Shown here one piece after another: positions 8,397 to 16,315 of a stretch of 64,000 nucleotides of DNA (position 1 is its first letter; each line of letters starts with the position of its first letter). The DNA is taken from positions 1,240,001 through 1,304,000 of the forward strand of contig NZ_OZ040189.1 of the NCBI RefSeq assembly GCF_964048965.1, in the 5' to 3' direction. The position numbers and the translations under genes were made by a program. The notes beneath the pieces were generated by a model. That model had not been told where the DNA came from, did no database searches, and saw nothing but the letters and a program-made list of their open reading frames with translations. This DNA is from Tenacibaculum sp. 190130A14a. Lineage in GTDB: Bacteria > Bacteroidota > Bacteroidia > Flavobacteriales > Flavobacteriaceae.

Positions 8397-8870
8397 TTAT
8401 TCATGATGATAAGGTTCATTACGAAGAATCGTAAAACCTCGATAAATTTGCTCAACTACAAATAAACGAATCATTTGATGGGAAAAGGTCATTTTAGAAA
8501 ATGATACTTTTCCTTTTGCTTTATTATAAACAGCTTCTGAGAAACCATATGGTCCACCAATGACAAAGACCAATTGCTTGATTCCAGAGTTCATTTTCTT
8601 TTGTAAATATTGAGAAAATTCTATGGAAGTAAAGTGTTTTCCTTTGTCGTCTAGTAAAACCAACTCATCTGTAGGTTGCAGTTTTGCTAAAATCAAACTA
8701 CCCTCTTTTTCTTTTTGCTGTGCTTCCGATAAATTCTTTACATTTTTGATATCAGGAATAATATCTAGCTCAAACTTTACATAATGCTTCAGTCTTTTTT
8801 CATAGGTGTTAATGAGTTGTATCAGATTTTTATCATCTGTTTTACCTATAGCAAGTAGTTTTATCTTCAT
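8397..8870 (-). CDS. rlmH: 23S rRNA (pseudouridine1915-N3)-methyltransferase RlmH
   Basis: A 157-residue SPOUT methyltransferase that methylates pseudouridine 1915 in helix 69 of 23S rRNA on assembled 70S ribosomes. The SAM-binding knot is visible as FVIGGPYG (about residues 102-109) and MTFSHQMIRL, and the protein ends with the characteristic NEPYHHE. Length is exactly typical. The ATG is followed by the usual MKIKLLAIGKT. Confidence 0.97.
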   Translation of the reverse strand: MKIKLLAIGKTDDKNLIQLINTYEKRLKHYVKFELDIIPDIKNVKNLSEAQQKEKEGSLILAKLQPTDELVLLDDKGKHFTSIEFSQYLQKKMNSGIKQLVFVIGGPYGFSEAVYNKAKGKVSFSKMTFSHQMIRLFVVEQIYRGFTILRNEPYHHE

Positions 8871-8934
8871 AGAGCAAAATTACAAATGTTTTATGAACTC
8901 TTAAGGAGTAGTTTTCGACTTGGACTGTGTTTAG

Positions 8935-9561
8935 TTAGAGTTCTTGCGGTGGAGGTGGTTGAGACGGGGGGGTAAGAAAAACAAGTTTTTCATTTAATAT
9001 TATCTTTATATCCTTTCTATCAGTTACTTTTTCAAAAGCTTCTGTTAACAGATTCAATACATTGATCAATTTCTCTAAACCATTTTGATCATAAGATACA
9101 TTAATTAATAACTTTTCAGGATTGTCACTCCAACTAGGATTTTGTCCATTATTTTCTATGTCTCTTTTAAGTACTGTGGTTAAACTATCCAATGAATAAA
9201 ATGTCTCGTTAGACTTTTTGATTGTATCGTTGTAAATTGAAAGAGTGTTTTTTTCTCTAATTAAAACACAACCAAAATTTTTCCAACAAATGTTACGAAA
9301 GTAAATATGTTTGATAACACTGTCGTTTTTTATACTAATTTTAGGAATACTATCATTACAAACAATTTGTGTAGTTCGCTTGATTAATTCTTCCCAATTA
9401 TTCAGTTTGTTGAGATCTAATTCTACCGAAGTACTGTCATTTTCGTTGTTTAGCAATCCAAAGCTTTTATTAATTATTTTTTCAGGCTTTTTATTGAAAT
9501 GTTGACATCCACAAAAAGCAAGAAGTAGTAGAATTAGAACTGATATTTTAATTTTTCTCAT
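8935..9561 (-). CDS. Hypothetical lipoprotein with proline-rich C terminus
   Basis: A 208-residue protein not recognised. I place the start at ATG 9559-9561 rather than the upstream TTG, which gives MRKIKISV, a hydrophobic stretch and lipobox FCGC. The mature part is a mixture of charged and polar residues without a known motif, and it ends in a proline-rich tail (PPSQPPPPQEL). The tail is encoded next to a run of seven G on the plus strand. It heads the accessory patch between rlmH and nadC. Confidence 0.6.
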   Translation of the reverse strand: MRKIKISVLILLLLAFCGCQHFNKKPEKIINKSFGLLNNENDSTSVELDLNKLNNWEELIKRTTQIVCNDSIPKISIKNDSVIKHIYFRNICWKNFGCVLIREKNTLSIYNDTIKKSNETFYSLDSLTTVLKRDIENNGQNPSWSDNPEKLLINVSYDQNGLEKLINVLNLLTEAFEKVTDRKDIKIILNEKLVFLTPPSQPPPPQEL

Positions 9562-9677
9562 TTTTAATATGTGCAACTTTTATTAAAAGTAATTAAAAAC
9601 TTTTGACTTTAATATTTTCTAGAGGAATTATCTAATGAGCTGTGGAGAAGAAGTGATTAAATGTCAGGTTATTATGA

Positions 9678-10172
9678 TTAGCTTATTTTAGGTAGCTCAA
9701 TTTTTATCATTTCAGCTTCTCCAATTTTACGAGATCCTTCATATATCCACCATTTTTGCCCTATATATAAATACTTTTCAATTGGCTGAGTTGTTAAGAA
9801 CCTTGCAGTTACATTTTTTGTTGTTCCTGGGGCTAAAAGGTTTCCTTCTCCAAACTGAAAGTCTCCTACGTACGTATACTTTAGTGTACCGTCTTTTTCG
9901 TATTCAAAAACATGATTTGGGCGGTATCCATTTGCTATTGAAGTTTTTCGTCCACCAGCTTCTTTCGAATATAAAGTTAATTTACATGTAACATGATATA
10001 AAGGAGGAGTTTCATCTAAGTCAAAATCAGTGATGCTTTTTTCAGTATATTTTCCCCAAGCAAAATGATCAAAGACTTTTGAGTAGCCTTGATCTAACCA
10101 TTTCTTAAAAACTAATTTACCGTTGAAGTAGAGGTAAAATTCATTATTCTTTATTTCTTTTTTTATTATCAT
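9678..10172 (-). CDS. Protein with EF-Tu domain 3-like beta-barrel
   Basis: A 164-residue protein. From about residue 57 it lines up with the C-terminal domain of elongation factor Tu: LTLYSKEAGGRKT (compare YILSKDEGGRHT), NGYRP at 81-85 (compare KGYRP), a PG turn at 115-116 and EGSRKIGEAEMIKI at 145-158 (compare EGGRTVGAGVVAKV). There is no GTPase domain and no domain 2. The first 55 residues (NEFYLYFNGKLVFKKW) are not recognised. It is probably cotranscribed with the unknown gene 33 bases upstream. The fold assignment is from visible motif order; the function is unknown. Confidence 0.7.
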   Translation of the reverse strand: MIIKKEIKNNEFYLYFNGKLVFKKWLDQGYSKVFDHFAWGKYTEKSITDFDLDETPPLYHVTCKLTLYSKEAGGRKTSIANGYRPNHVFEYEKDGTLKYTYVGDFQFGEGNLLAPGTTKNVTARFLTTQPIEKYLYIGQKWWIYEGSRKIGEAEMIKIELPKIS

Positions 10173-10205
10173 AACTATTTTACTCAGGATATATATATTT
10201 ATTAA

Positions 10206-10637
10206 TTATATCTTCAACCACCACTGGATGGTTTTTAAGTTATCCAGTTCCAATGCTGTCAAGTTTTGAGTTTCAAATTCAATCAATTTGCTTTTTAATA
10301 CATCAATACCATAATTTTCTCTTAACCAAAAAGGGAACTCTTCAACACTTTTATTCCAATTTTTGACAGTCAACTTTAGAATTGAAATTAAATCTATTTG
10401 AGTCTTTGGATTTAATTCAGTAAGTATTTTTGCTGCATATTTTTGATCAATATAATGAGAGTTTTGTCTATCAGTATTTTTAAATATTTTGATGACTCCT
10501 TCAATAATAATTTGATCAGAAACATTCTTTAGTTTTTCTATTAACTGTCGAAAACTTAAATCACCAATTTTCTCAATGAGATCTATTGAAATATAGAATT
10601 CGTTTTTTAGGTCATCAGATGTTTTTGGGACTTTCAT
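10206..10637 (-). CDS. Hypothetical cytosolic protein, mostly helical
   Basis: A 143-residue protein without signal peptide or membrane segment and with no motif I recognise. The sequence looks alpha-helical and is rich in Lys, Leu and Ile. It precedes the EF-Tu-domain-3-like gene by 33 bases in the same direction. Size, lack of motifs and the small two-gene arrangement resemble immunity-type genes, but no toxin gene is visible in the window, so this is only a possibility. Confidence 0.55.
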   Translation of the reverse strand: MKVPKTSDDLKNEFYISIDLIEKIGDLSFRQLIEKLKNVSDQIIIEGVIKIFKNTDRQNSHYIDQKYAAKILTELNPKTQIDLISILKLTVKNWNKSVEEFPFWLRENYGIDVLKSKLIEFETQNLTALELDNLKTIQWWLKI

Positions 10638-10686
10638 TTTTTAACTCGTAAGAAGCATTTTTCTGTCAAAAATAAGTAAAAACAAA

Positions 10687-10710
10687 AAACCACACTAAAA
10701 GCGTGGTCGG
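10687..10710 (-). terminator. Intrinsic terminator after the 42-residue membrane protein gene
   Basis: On the minus strand the sequence is ACCACGC, a four- to five-base loop, GTGTGGT (one G-U pair) and then a T-rich tail with two T runs. It lies about 105 bases after the stop of the small membrane protein gene and supports transcription of that small gene. Confidence 0.6.
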
Positions 10711-10814
10711 TAACATACGTTGTTGTAATTGTTTTCCTTACAACGATAAACAGTACAATAATACAAATTGAATAATAGCAATAGCGTAAATAAAAAGTTA
10801 AGGAAATATTAAAA

Positions 10815-10943
10815 TTATAAGTTGAGTAATACTATGATGGCTCCAACCCAAACAAAAACAACAAAAAGAATATCAATAAGATCATTGGTTTTAAATAGAA
10901 ACATCTCGTACATTAAGATTAAAGATTCTTTAGCAGCTTTCAT
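10815..10943 (-). CDS. Small (42-residue) single-span membrane protein
   Basis: An ATG-initiated minus-strand frame encoding MKAAKESLILMYEMFLFKT and then a hydrophobic segment (DILFVVFVWVGAIIVLLNL) to a TAA stop. The short amphipathic N terminus plus one C-terminal membrane helix is typical of small membrane proteins. It diverges from nadC and is followed by an intrinsic terminator, both arguing that it is real. No function can be assigned. Confidence 0.55.
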   Translation of the reverse strand: MKAAKESLILMYEMFLFKTNDLIDILFVVFVWVGAIIVLLNL

Positions 10944-11004
10944 AGTAGTAGGTTTGAGTTGTATAAGCTAAGTTAAGAAAGAGATTTTATAAATGAGATA
11001 AAAC

Positions 11005-11024
11005 TTATTCACAGTTGTTGATAA
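11005..11024. other. Inverted pair of DnaA-box-like 9-mers
   Basis: TTATTCACA at 11005-11013 matches the DnaA-box consensus TTATNCACA exactly. TGTTGATAA at 11016-11024 is, on the other strand, TTATCAACA, one base off the consensus. The two face each other with a two-base spacer, in the non-coding gap where gene direction switches from minus to plus. A role in replication initiation is inference. Confidence 0.4.
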
Positions 11025-11192
11025 AACTTGTTGGTTTTAAGTGTGTTAATGGTTGAGTTGATTTGAACTACAACACTTGTTAAAAGAAGTGAAACAAAGT
11101 TTTTAAGGCTGTAGAATTTTGTTAGTAAAAGATGTCTTCATCCGATAAGGATAATTAAAACAAAACACAAAACAGAGAACTAAAAATAGTTG

Positions 11193-11201
11193 TATTTTTA
11201 C
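11193..11201 (+). promoter_or_regulatory. -7 promoter element of nadC
   Basis: TATTTTTAC, 19 bases before the nadC ATG, is a TAnnTTTAC variant. The same TTGTATTTTTAC string precedes yaaA at 58810-58821. Confidence 0.45.
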
Positions 11202-11219
11202 GTCAGAATAACTGAAAAT

Positions 11220-12080
11220 ATGATATCAAAAGAACAATTTGAGAAAGAGCTAGATTTAATAATCGCAAATGCCATAAGAGAAGATATTGGAGATGGAGAT
11301 CATACCTCATTATCGTGTATTCCAGCTACTGCAACTGGTAAAGCAAAATTATTAGTAAAAGACGAAGGAATTATTGCAGGAGTAGAGTTTGCTAAAAAAG
11401 TATTTGCATACGTAGATAAAGATTTAAAAATAGAAACGTTAATAGAAGATGGAGCACAGGTAAAGTATGGAGATATTGTTTTTTATGTAGAAGGAAAATC
11501 ACAATCTATTTTAATGGCAGAACGTTTGGTATTAAACGCCATGCAACGTATGAGCGCCATTGCTACCAAAACACGTTTTTTTGCGGATTTATTAGAAGGT
11601 ACTAAAACCAAAGTATTAGATACTCGTAAAACCACTCCAGGAATTAGAGCCTTAGAAAAATGGGCGGTTAAAATTGGAGGAGGAGAAAATCACCGATTTG
11701 CTTTGTATGATATGGTAATGATTAAAGATAATCATATTGATTTTGCAGGAGGAATTACACAAGCCATTACCAAAACTAAAAAGTACTTGGCAGAAAAAGG
11801 CTTAGATATAAAAATCATCGTAGAAGCACGTGATTTAGAAGAAATCAAAGAAATTCTTTCTAATGAAGGCGTGTACAGAATTTTGATTGATAATTTTAAC
11901 TATGAAGATACTCGTAAAGCAGTAGCTTTAATTGGAGATACCTGCTTAACAGAATCTTCAGGAGGAATCAATGAAAAAACCATTAGAGAATACGCTGAAT
12001 GTGGTGTAGACTTTATTTCTTCTGGAGCATTAACACACTCTGTATATAACTTAGATTTAAGTTTAAAGGCAGTAGATTAA
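11220..12080 (+). CDS. nadC: Nicotinate-nucleotide pyrophosphorylase (carboxylating)
   Basis: Quinolinate phosphoribosyltransferase, which makes nicotinate mononucleotide from quinolinate and PRPP in NAD synthesis. I use ATG 11220 (286 residues, normal length) rather than an upstream TTG at 11190, which would overlap the promoter element. Family motifs: REDIGDGDHTS near the N terminus, DTRKTTPGIRALEKWAV, GGGENHRFALYDMVMIKDNH, EARDLEE and SSGGINEKTIREYAECGVDFISSG. nadA and nadB are not in the window. Confidence 0.96.
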   Translation: MISKEQFEKELDLIIANAIREDIGDGDHTSLSCIPATATGKAKLLVKDEGIIAGVEFAKKVFAYVDKDLKIETLIEDGAQVKYGDIVFYVEGKSQSILMAERLVLNAMQRMSAIATKTRFFADLLEGTKTKVLDTRKTTPGIRALEKWAVKIGGGENHRFALYDMVMIKDNHIDFAGGITQAITKTKKYLAEKGLDIKIIVEARDLEEIKEILSNEGVYRILIDNFNYEDTRKAVALIGDTCLTESSGGINEKTIREYAECGVDFISSGALTHSVYNLDLSLKAVD

Positions 12081-12156
12081 TATAACCCAATGGTCATTGT
12101 ACATAAAATAAAGTAATCTTTTTATGACAAAGACTTGTATAAACAACTAAATACTC

Positions 12157-14259
12157 ATGAAAAAAAGCTTAATCCTCGTAGCTACTTTGGTATTGGCAAT
12201 TTCTTGTAATACAAAAGAAGCTAAAAAAGACACAAAAGCAGATATGGTAGAAAACCCGTTACTGGTAAAAAGTTCCTTAGACTATGGAGCGCCAGATTTT
12301 ACTAAAATAAAAAACGAACACTTTATGCCCGCTATTTTAGAAGGGATGAAGTTACAAAATGAAACGATTCAGAAAATAGTAGATAGCGAAGAAGCTCCTA
12401 CTTTTGAAAACACTATTGTAGCTTTAGAAGAAAGTAGTAAAACATTAGACAATGTAACAGCGGTATTTTATGGTTTAGCAGGTGCACATACAAACGACGA
12501 GATTAAGGAAATTCAAAAAGAACTAGCACCTAAATTTTCAAAACATAGCGATGATATTTTGTTAAACACCAAATTGTTCGCACGTATCAAACAAGTGCAT
12601 GATAATTTAGAAAATTCAAAATTAGATGCTGAATCTGCTCATTTAGTAAAAGAATACTATAAGAACTTTGTAAAGGCAGGAGCAAATTTATCAGAAGATA
12701 AAAAAGAAGCATTAAAGAAAATCAACTCTGAATTAGCAAGTTTATCAAACGATTTCGGAAAGAAATTGTTAGATGCTAGTAAAAAAGGAGGGGTAGTAGT
12801 AACCGATAAAGAAAAATTAAAAGGATTTTCAGAAGATAAAATCAAGTCAATAGAGAAAGATGGATCTTATGAAATTCAGTTAATCAATACTACACAGCAA
12901 CCATCATTACAATCTTTAGAAAACAGAGAAGTTCGTAAAGAATTATTTGAAAAGTCAATTCACAGAACTGATGGAGGAGAGTATGATACCAGTGATTTGG
13001 TAAAGAAGATGGTAACTTTGAGAGCTAAAAAGGCACAAATTTTAGGGTTTGATAACTATGCTAGCTGGAGTTTACAAGGAACGATGGCTAATACTCCAGA
13101 TAAGGTGTTTGAAATGTTCAATGGATTAATTCCAGGGTCATTAGAAAAAGCAGCGTCAGAAGTAAAAGAAATTCAAGCAGAAATTAATAAAAACGGAGGA
13201 GATTTTAAATTAACTCCTTACGACTGGAATCATTATGCTGAAAAAGTACGTAAGTCGAAGTATAATTTGAATGAGGAAGAAGTAAAGCCTTATTTCGAGG
13301 TAACCAATGTACTAGAAAAAGGAGTATTCTATGCAGCAACGAAGTTGTATGGAATAACATTTAAAAAACGTACAGATATTCCAACATACCATCCAGATGT
13401 AGTAGTATATGAGATTTTTGAAGAGGATGGAAGCCCGTTAGGATTATATTATGGAGATTTCTTTGCTAGAGATAGTAAAAGAGGAGGTGCTTGGATGAGT
13501 GCTTTTGTAAAACAATCTAAGTTACGTAATCAAAAGCCTGTAATTTATAATGTATGTAACTCACCTAAACCAGCCGAAGGAGAGCCAGCATTGATTAGTT
13601 TTGATGATGTAGAAACCATGTTCCATGAATTCGGACATGCGTTACACGGATTATTCGGTAATCAAACTTATGCTTCTATTTCAGGAACAAGTACTTCAAG
13701 AGACTTTGTTGAGTTTCCATCGCAGTTTAATGAGAACTGGGCTACACATCCAGAGGTATTAAACAACTACGCATTACATTATAAAACTGGAGAAGTAATT
13801 CCTGAATCATTATTAAAAAAGATTAAAGATGCAGGAACTTTTAACCAAGGATATTCAATCATTGAAAACTTATGTTCATCGAATTTAGATATGCAATGGC
13901 ATACTATTTCTGTAGATGATACCATAGAAGATGTAGCAAAGTTTGAAGAAGGAGCATTAGCGAAAATGAAGTTAAATGTAGATGAGGTTCCTCCAAGATA
14001 CCGTTCAACATACTTTGCACATATTTTTAGTGGAGGATATGCTGCAGGGTACTATTCGTACTTATGGACAGAAATGTTAAGTCATGATGCATATGATTGG
14101 TTTAAAAACAACGGGTTGTTAACTCGTGAAAACGGACAAAAATTCCGAGAGCAAGTATTATCAAAAGGAAATACAATGGATTATGCAGAAATGTATAAAA
14201 TATTTGCAGGAAGAGATCCACAAGCTGAGCCGATGTTAAAAGCAAGAGGTTTGAAATAA
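12157..14259 (+). CDS. M3 family peptidyl-dipeptidase (Dcp-like), lipoprotein
   Basis: A 700-residue zinc oligopeptidase. The N terminus carries a lipoprotein signal with lipobox LAISC. The M3 catalytic motif FHEFGHALHG is present (His490, Glu491, His494), followed by the third zinc ligand in DFVEFPSQFNENW, and the substrate-gorge segment RSTYFAHIFSGGYAAGYYSYLW near the C terminus. Members trim C-terminal dipeptides from oligopeptides, here probably in the periplasm. The stop codon is directly followed by the ATG of the pentapeptide-repeat gene. Confidence 0.94.
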   Translation: MKKSLILVATLVLAISCNTKEAKKDTKADMVENPLLVKSSLDYGAPDFTKIKNEHFMPAILEGMKLQNETIQKIVDSEEAPTFENTIVALEESSKTLDNVTAVFYGLAGAHTNDEIKEIQKELAPKFSKHSDDILLNTKLFARIKQVHDNLENSKLDAESAHLVKEYYKNFVKAGANLSEDKKEALKKINSELASLSNDFGKKLLDASKKGGVVVTDKEKLKGFSEDKIKSIEKDGSYEIQLINTTQQPSLQSLENREVRKELFEKSIHRTDGGEYDTSDLVKKMVTLRAKKAQILGFDNYASWSLQGTMANTPDKVFEMFNGLIPGSLEKAASEVKEIQAEINKNGGDFKLTPYDWNHYAEKVRKSKYNLNEEEVKPYFEVTNVLEKGVFYAATKLYGITFKKRTDIPTYHPDVVVYEIFEEDGSPLGLYYGDFFARDSKRGGAWMSAFVKQSKLRNQKPVIYNVCNSPKPAEGEPALISFDDVETMFHEFGHALHGLFGNQTYASISGTSTSRDFVEFPSQFNENWATHPEVLNNYALHYKTGEVIPESLLKKIKDAGTFNQGYSIIENLCSSNLDMQWHTISVDDTIEDVAKFEEGALAKMKLNVDEVPPRYRSTYFAHIFSGGYAAGYYSYLWTEMLSHDAYDWFKNNGLLTRENGQKFREQVLSKGNTMDYAEMYKIFAGRDPQAEPMLKARGLK

Positions 14260-14832
14260 ATGGAGGATTATTTTGACAACGAAATATATTCAAAAGTCAA
14301 TTTTAATACCTTAAACATACAAAAAGGAGAATATGACAATTGTACGTTCGAGAACTGTAACTTCGAGAACGTACATGCGTCTAATATTCAGTTTCTGGAA
14401 TGTGAGTTTGTTGATTGTAATTTTAGCAATGCTATTTTAAATCAAACCGCATTTAAAGATTGTAGTTTTTTGAATTGTAAGTTAATCGGAGTTAAGTTTA
14501 ATGAATGTAATCCGTTTTTCTTGCAACTGAATTTTAAAAATTGTCAACTCAATTTTTCCTCGTTTTATCAATTGGAAATTCCGCATACAAAATTTATCAA
14601 TTGTGAGTTAAAAGAAGCTGATTTTACAGAAACGAATGTTTCAAATGCAGTGTTTGAAAGAAGTAATTTAGAAGGAGCAATTTTTGAAAATACCAATTTA
14701 GAAAAAGCCAATTTGAAAACCGCATTTAATTTTTCTATTTCGCCAGAAAAGAATCGATTAAAAAAAGCAATGTTTTCAAAAGAGAATATCGAAGGATTGC
14801 TAAGTAGCTATGGAATTGTAATTGAAGATTAA
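14260..14832 (+). CDS. Pentapeptide-repeat protein (Qnr/MfpA-like fold)
   Basis: A 190-residue protein built from A(D/N)LXX-type repeats, for example CTFEN, CNFEN, CEFVD, CNFSN, ADFTE, SNLEG, TNLEK and ANLKT, expected to form a right-handed quadrilateral beta-helix. Near residues 97-107 the repeat is interrupted, as in two-lobed Qnr-type proteins, and the C-terminal ISPEKNRLKKAMFSKENI resembles their capping helix. DNA gyrase protection is known for Qnr and MfpA; here it is only a possibility. It starts at the base after the peptidase stop. Confidence 0.85.
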   Translation: MEDYFDNEIYSKVNFNTLNIQKGEYDNCTFENCNFENVHASNIQFLECEFVDCNFSNAILNQTAFKDCSFLNCKLIGVKFNECNPFFLQLNFKNCQLNFSSFYQLEIPHTKFINCELKEADFTETNVSNAVFERSNLEGAIFENTNLEKANLKTAFNFSISPEKNRLKKAMFSKENIEGLLSSYGIVIED

Positions 14833-14837
14833 AGGTT

Positions 14838-15311
14838 GTGAAAAAAGAGAAAGAAAAGATTGAATTTAGAATTTATAGTGGTTCCCATAAAGAAGAAATT
14901 ATTAGAATTTTTAGGTCTAATTGTCCGAAATATTTTAATATCAATGATGAAGAGAACTTAGTTTATTTTCTAGATAATTTTACTGATGAGAATTACCTAG
15001 TAGCCCTGCAAGAAGGAAAAGTAATTGGTTGTGGCGGGCATTATACCAAAGAAAATATGCATGGAATTGCTTGGGTAATGTTTGAAAAGCACTCTTTAGG
15101 AGCCAATAAGATTTTAAACATTTCTGATCTTTTTTATCAAGAAATAGAAAATAGAATTATTTCAGAAGGAAAATTGTTTCCTATTTTAATAAACACAACA
15201 CAGTTAATGGAAAGGTTGTTCAATCGATATGGTTTTAAAACCTATGAAGTAATCAAAGATGGGTTTGGAAAGGGATTGGATGAATATAAAATGAAAAAAT
15301 TGCTAAAATAG
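14838..15311 (+). CDS. GNAT family N-acetyltransferase
   Basis: A 157-residue protein starting with GTG five bases after the pentapeptide-repeat gene. It has the GNAT arrangement: FRIYSGSHKEEIIRIFRS at the start, a central strand LVALQEGKVIGCGG, and a C-terminal MERLFNRYGFKTYEV typical of these enzymes. The acetyl-CoA pyrophosphate loop (Q/RxxGxG/A) is weak (EKHSLGANKIL), so the identification rests on overall pattern. Substrate unknown. Confidence 0.75.
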   Translation: MKKEKEKIEFRIYSGSHKEEIIRIFRSNCPKYFNINDEENLVYFLDNFTDENYLVALQEGKVIGCGGHYTKENMHGIAWVMFEKHSLGANKILNISDLFYQEIENRIISEGKLFPILINTTQLMERLFNRYGFKTYEVIKDGFGKGLDEYKMKKLLK

Positions 15312-15319
15312 TTTTACGA

Positions 15320-16246
15320 ATGACTAGAAGAATTGAAGACAAACTAGAAAAGATTCCAGTTGTAAATTGGGTCGTAGCCTTTGGAAAGAAAATTAAAATT
15401 CCAGGGCTAGAAGGAATGTCTTTGTACGACGTACTAGAAATGTACGGTATTGGCATTGTAAAAGGAGCTTTAACAACTAGAGCAGGAGGAATTGCATACA
15501 GTTTCTTTATGGCTATTTTTCCTTTTTTACTATTTATTCTTACGTTGATTCCCTATATTCCTATAGACGGATTTCAAGAAGGTCTTTTCTCTCTTATACA
15601 AGAAATATTACCCCCAAAAACCTTTGAAGCGGCAGACAGTGTTTTAAAAGACATTTTAAACAACCAATACGGAGGCTTACTATCGTTTGGTTTTTTAGTT
15701 TCTATCTTTTTAATGACCAATGGAGTGAATGCTATCTTTGGAGGCTTTGAATATTCATACCATGTAAAAGAAGTTCGAAGTGTCGTAAAGGCTTATATTA
15801 TTTCATTAGGAGTATCTTTGCTAATGTCGTTGTTCTTAATTGTAACGGTTGTGCTTATTATTATGTATCAAATTGCGCTTTCTAAAATAGGAGAGTATGG
15901 TTGGTTTGATTTAAACGACTTAGATTTATTTTACTACGGAAGAGGTTTTCTATTCTTATTAATGATTTTTACAATTGTCTCTTTACTATTTAGGTACGGA
16001 ACCAAGCAAGGAAAAGAAGTAAAGTTTTTCTCGGCAGGAGCTGTATTAACTACAGTAGTATCTATGTTTACTTTTTATCTTTTTGGTATTTATGTAGTAA
16101 AGTTTGCACAATACAATCAATTATACGGTTCTATCGGAACCTTACTTATTCTAATGCTTTTCGTCTGGTTAAATGCGATCATCTTGTTGTTAGGGTTTGA
16201 GTTAAACGCTAGTTTATACCGATTAAAACGTAAAAATAAAGCCTAA
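15320..16246 (+). CDS. YihY/BrkB family inner membrane protein
   Basis: A 308-residue protein with six hydrophobic helices and the family's hallmark RAGGIAYSFFMAIFPFLLF near residue 54, GGFEYSYHV and the C-terminal YGSIGTLLILMLFVWLNAIILLLGFELNA. Once mis-annotated as ribonuclease BN, the family has no established biochemical role. It is the last gene of a plus-strand run from the M3 peptidase and lies 70 bases before hisS. Confidence 0.93.
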   Translation: MTRRIEDKLEKIPVVNWVVAFGKKIKIPGLEGMSLYDVLEMYGIGIVKGALTTRAGGIAYSFFMAIFPFLLFILTLIPYIPIDGFQEGLFSLIQEILPPKTFEAADSVLKDILNNQYGGLLSFGFLVSIFLMTNGVNAIFGGFEYSYHVKEVRSVVKAYIISLGVSLLMSLFLIVTVVLIIMYQIALSKIGEYGWFDLNDLDLFYYGRGFLFLLMIFTIVSLLFRYGTKQGKEVKFFSAGAVLTTVVSMFTFYLFGIYVVKFAQYNQLYGSIGTLLILMLFVWLNAIILLLGFELNASLYRLKRKNKA

Positions 16247-16315
16247 TTTAACCACTGTTTTTCTGCATAAATTTCGGATATTTGCAAGCTCATTTAACGA
16301 TTTAAATTTTAAAAA

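Larger units (their letters stand above)
10944..11219. other. Non-coding strand-switch region upstream of nadC
   Basis: 276 bases without a credible gene. It holds the DnaA-box-like pair, several A-rich stretches near 11130-11190 and the nadC promoter element. Together with 10638-10814 and the small gene between, it forms the largest sparsely coding stretch in the window. Confidence 0.6.

Noticed and set aside
10721..10748. Hairpin GTTGTAA...TTACAAC as a second terminator or riboswitch
   Set aside because: Seven-base stem without a T run and without a surrounding conserved structure; the nearby 10687-10710 hairpin is the convincing terminator.
11190..11219. TTG-started extension of nadC
   Set aside because: It overlaps the TATTTTTAC element; ATG 11220 gives the normal length.
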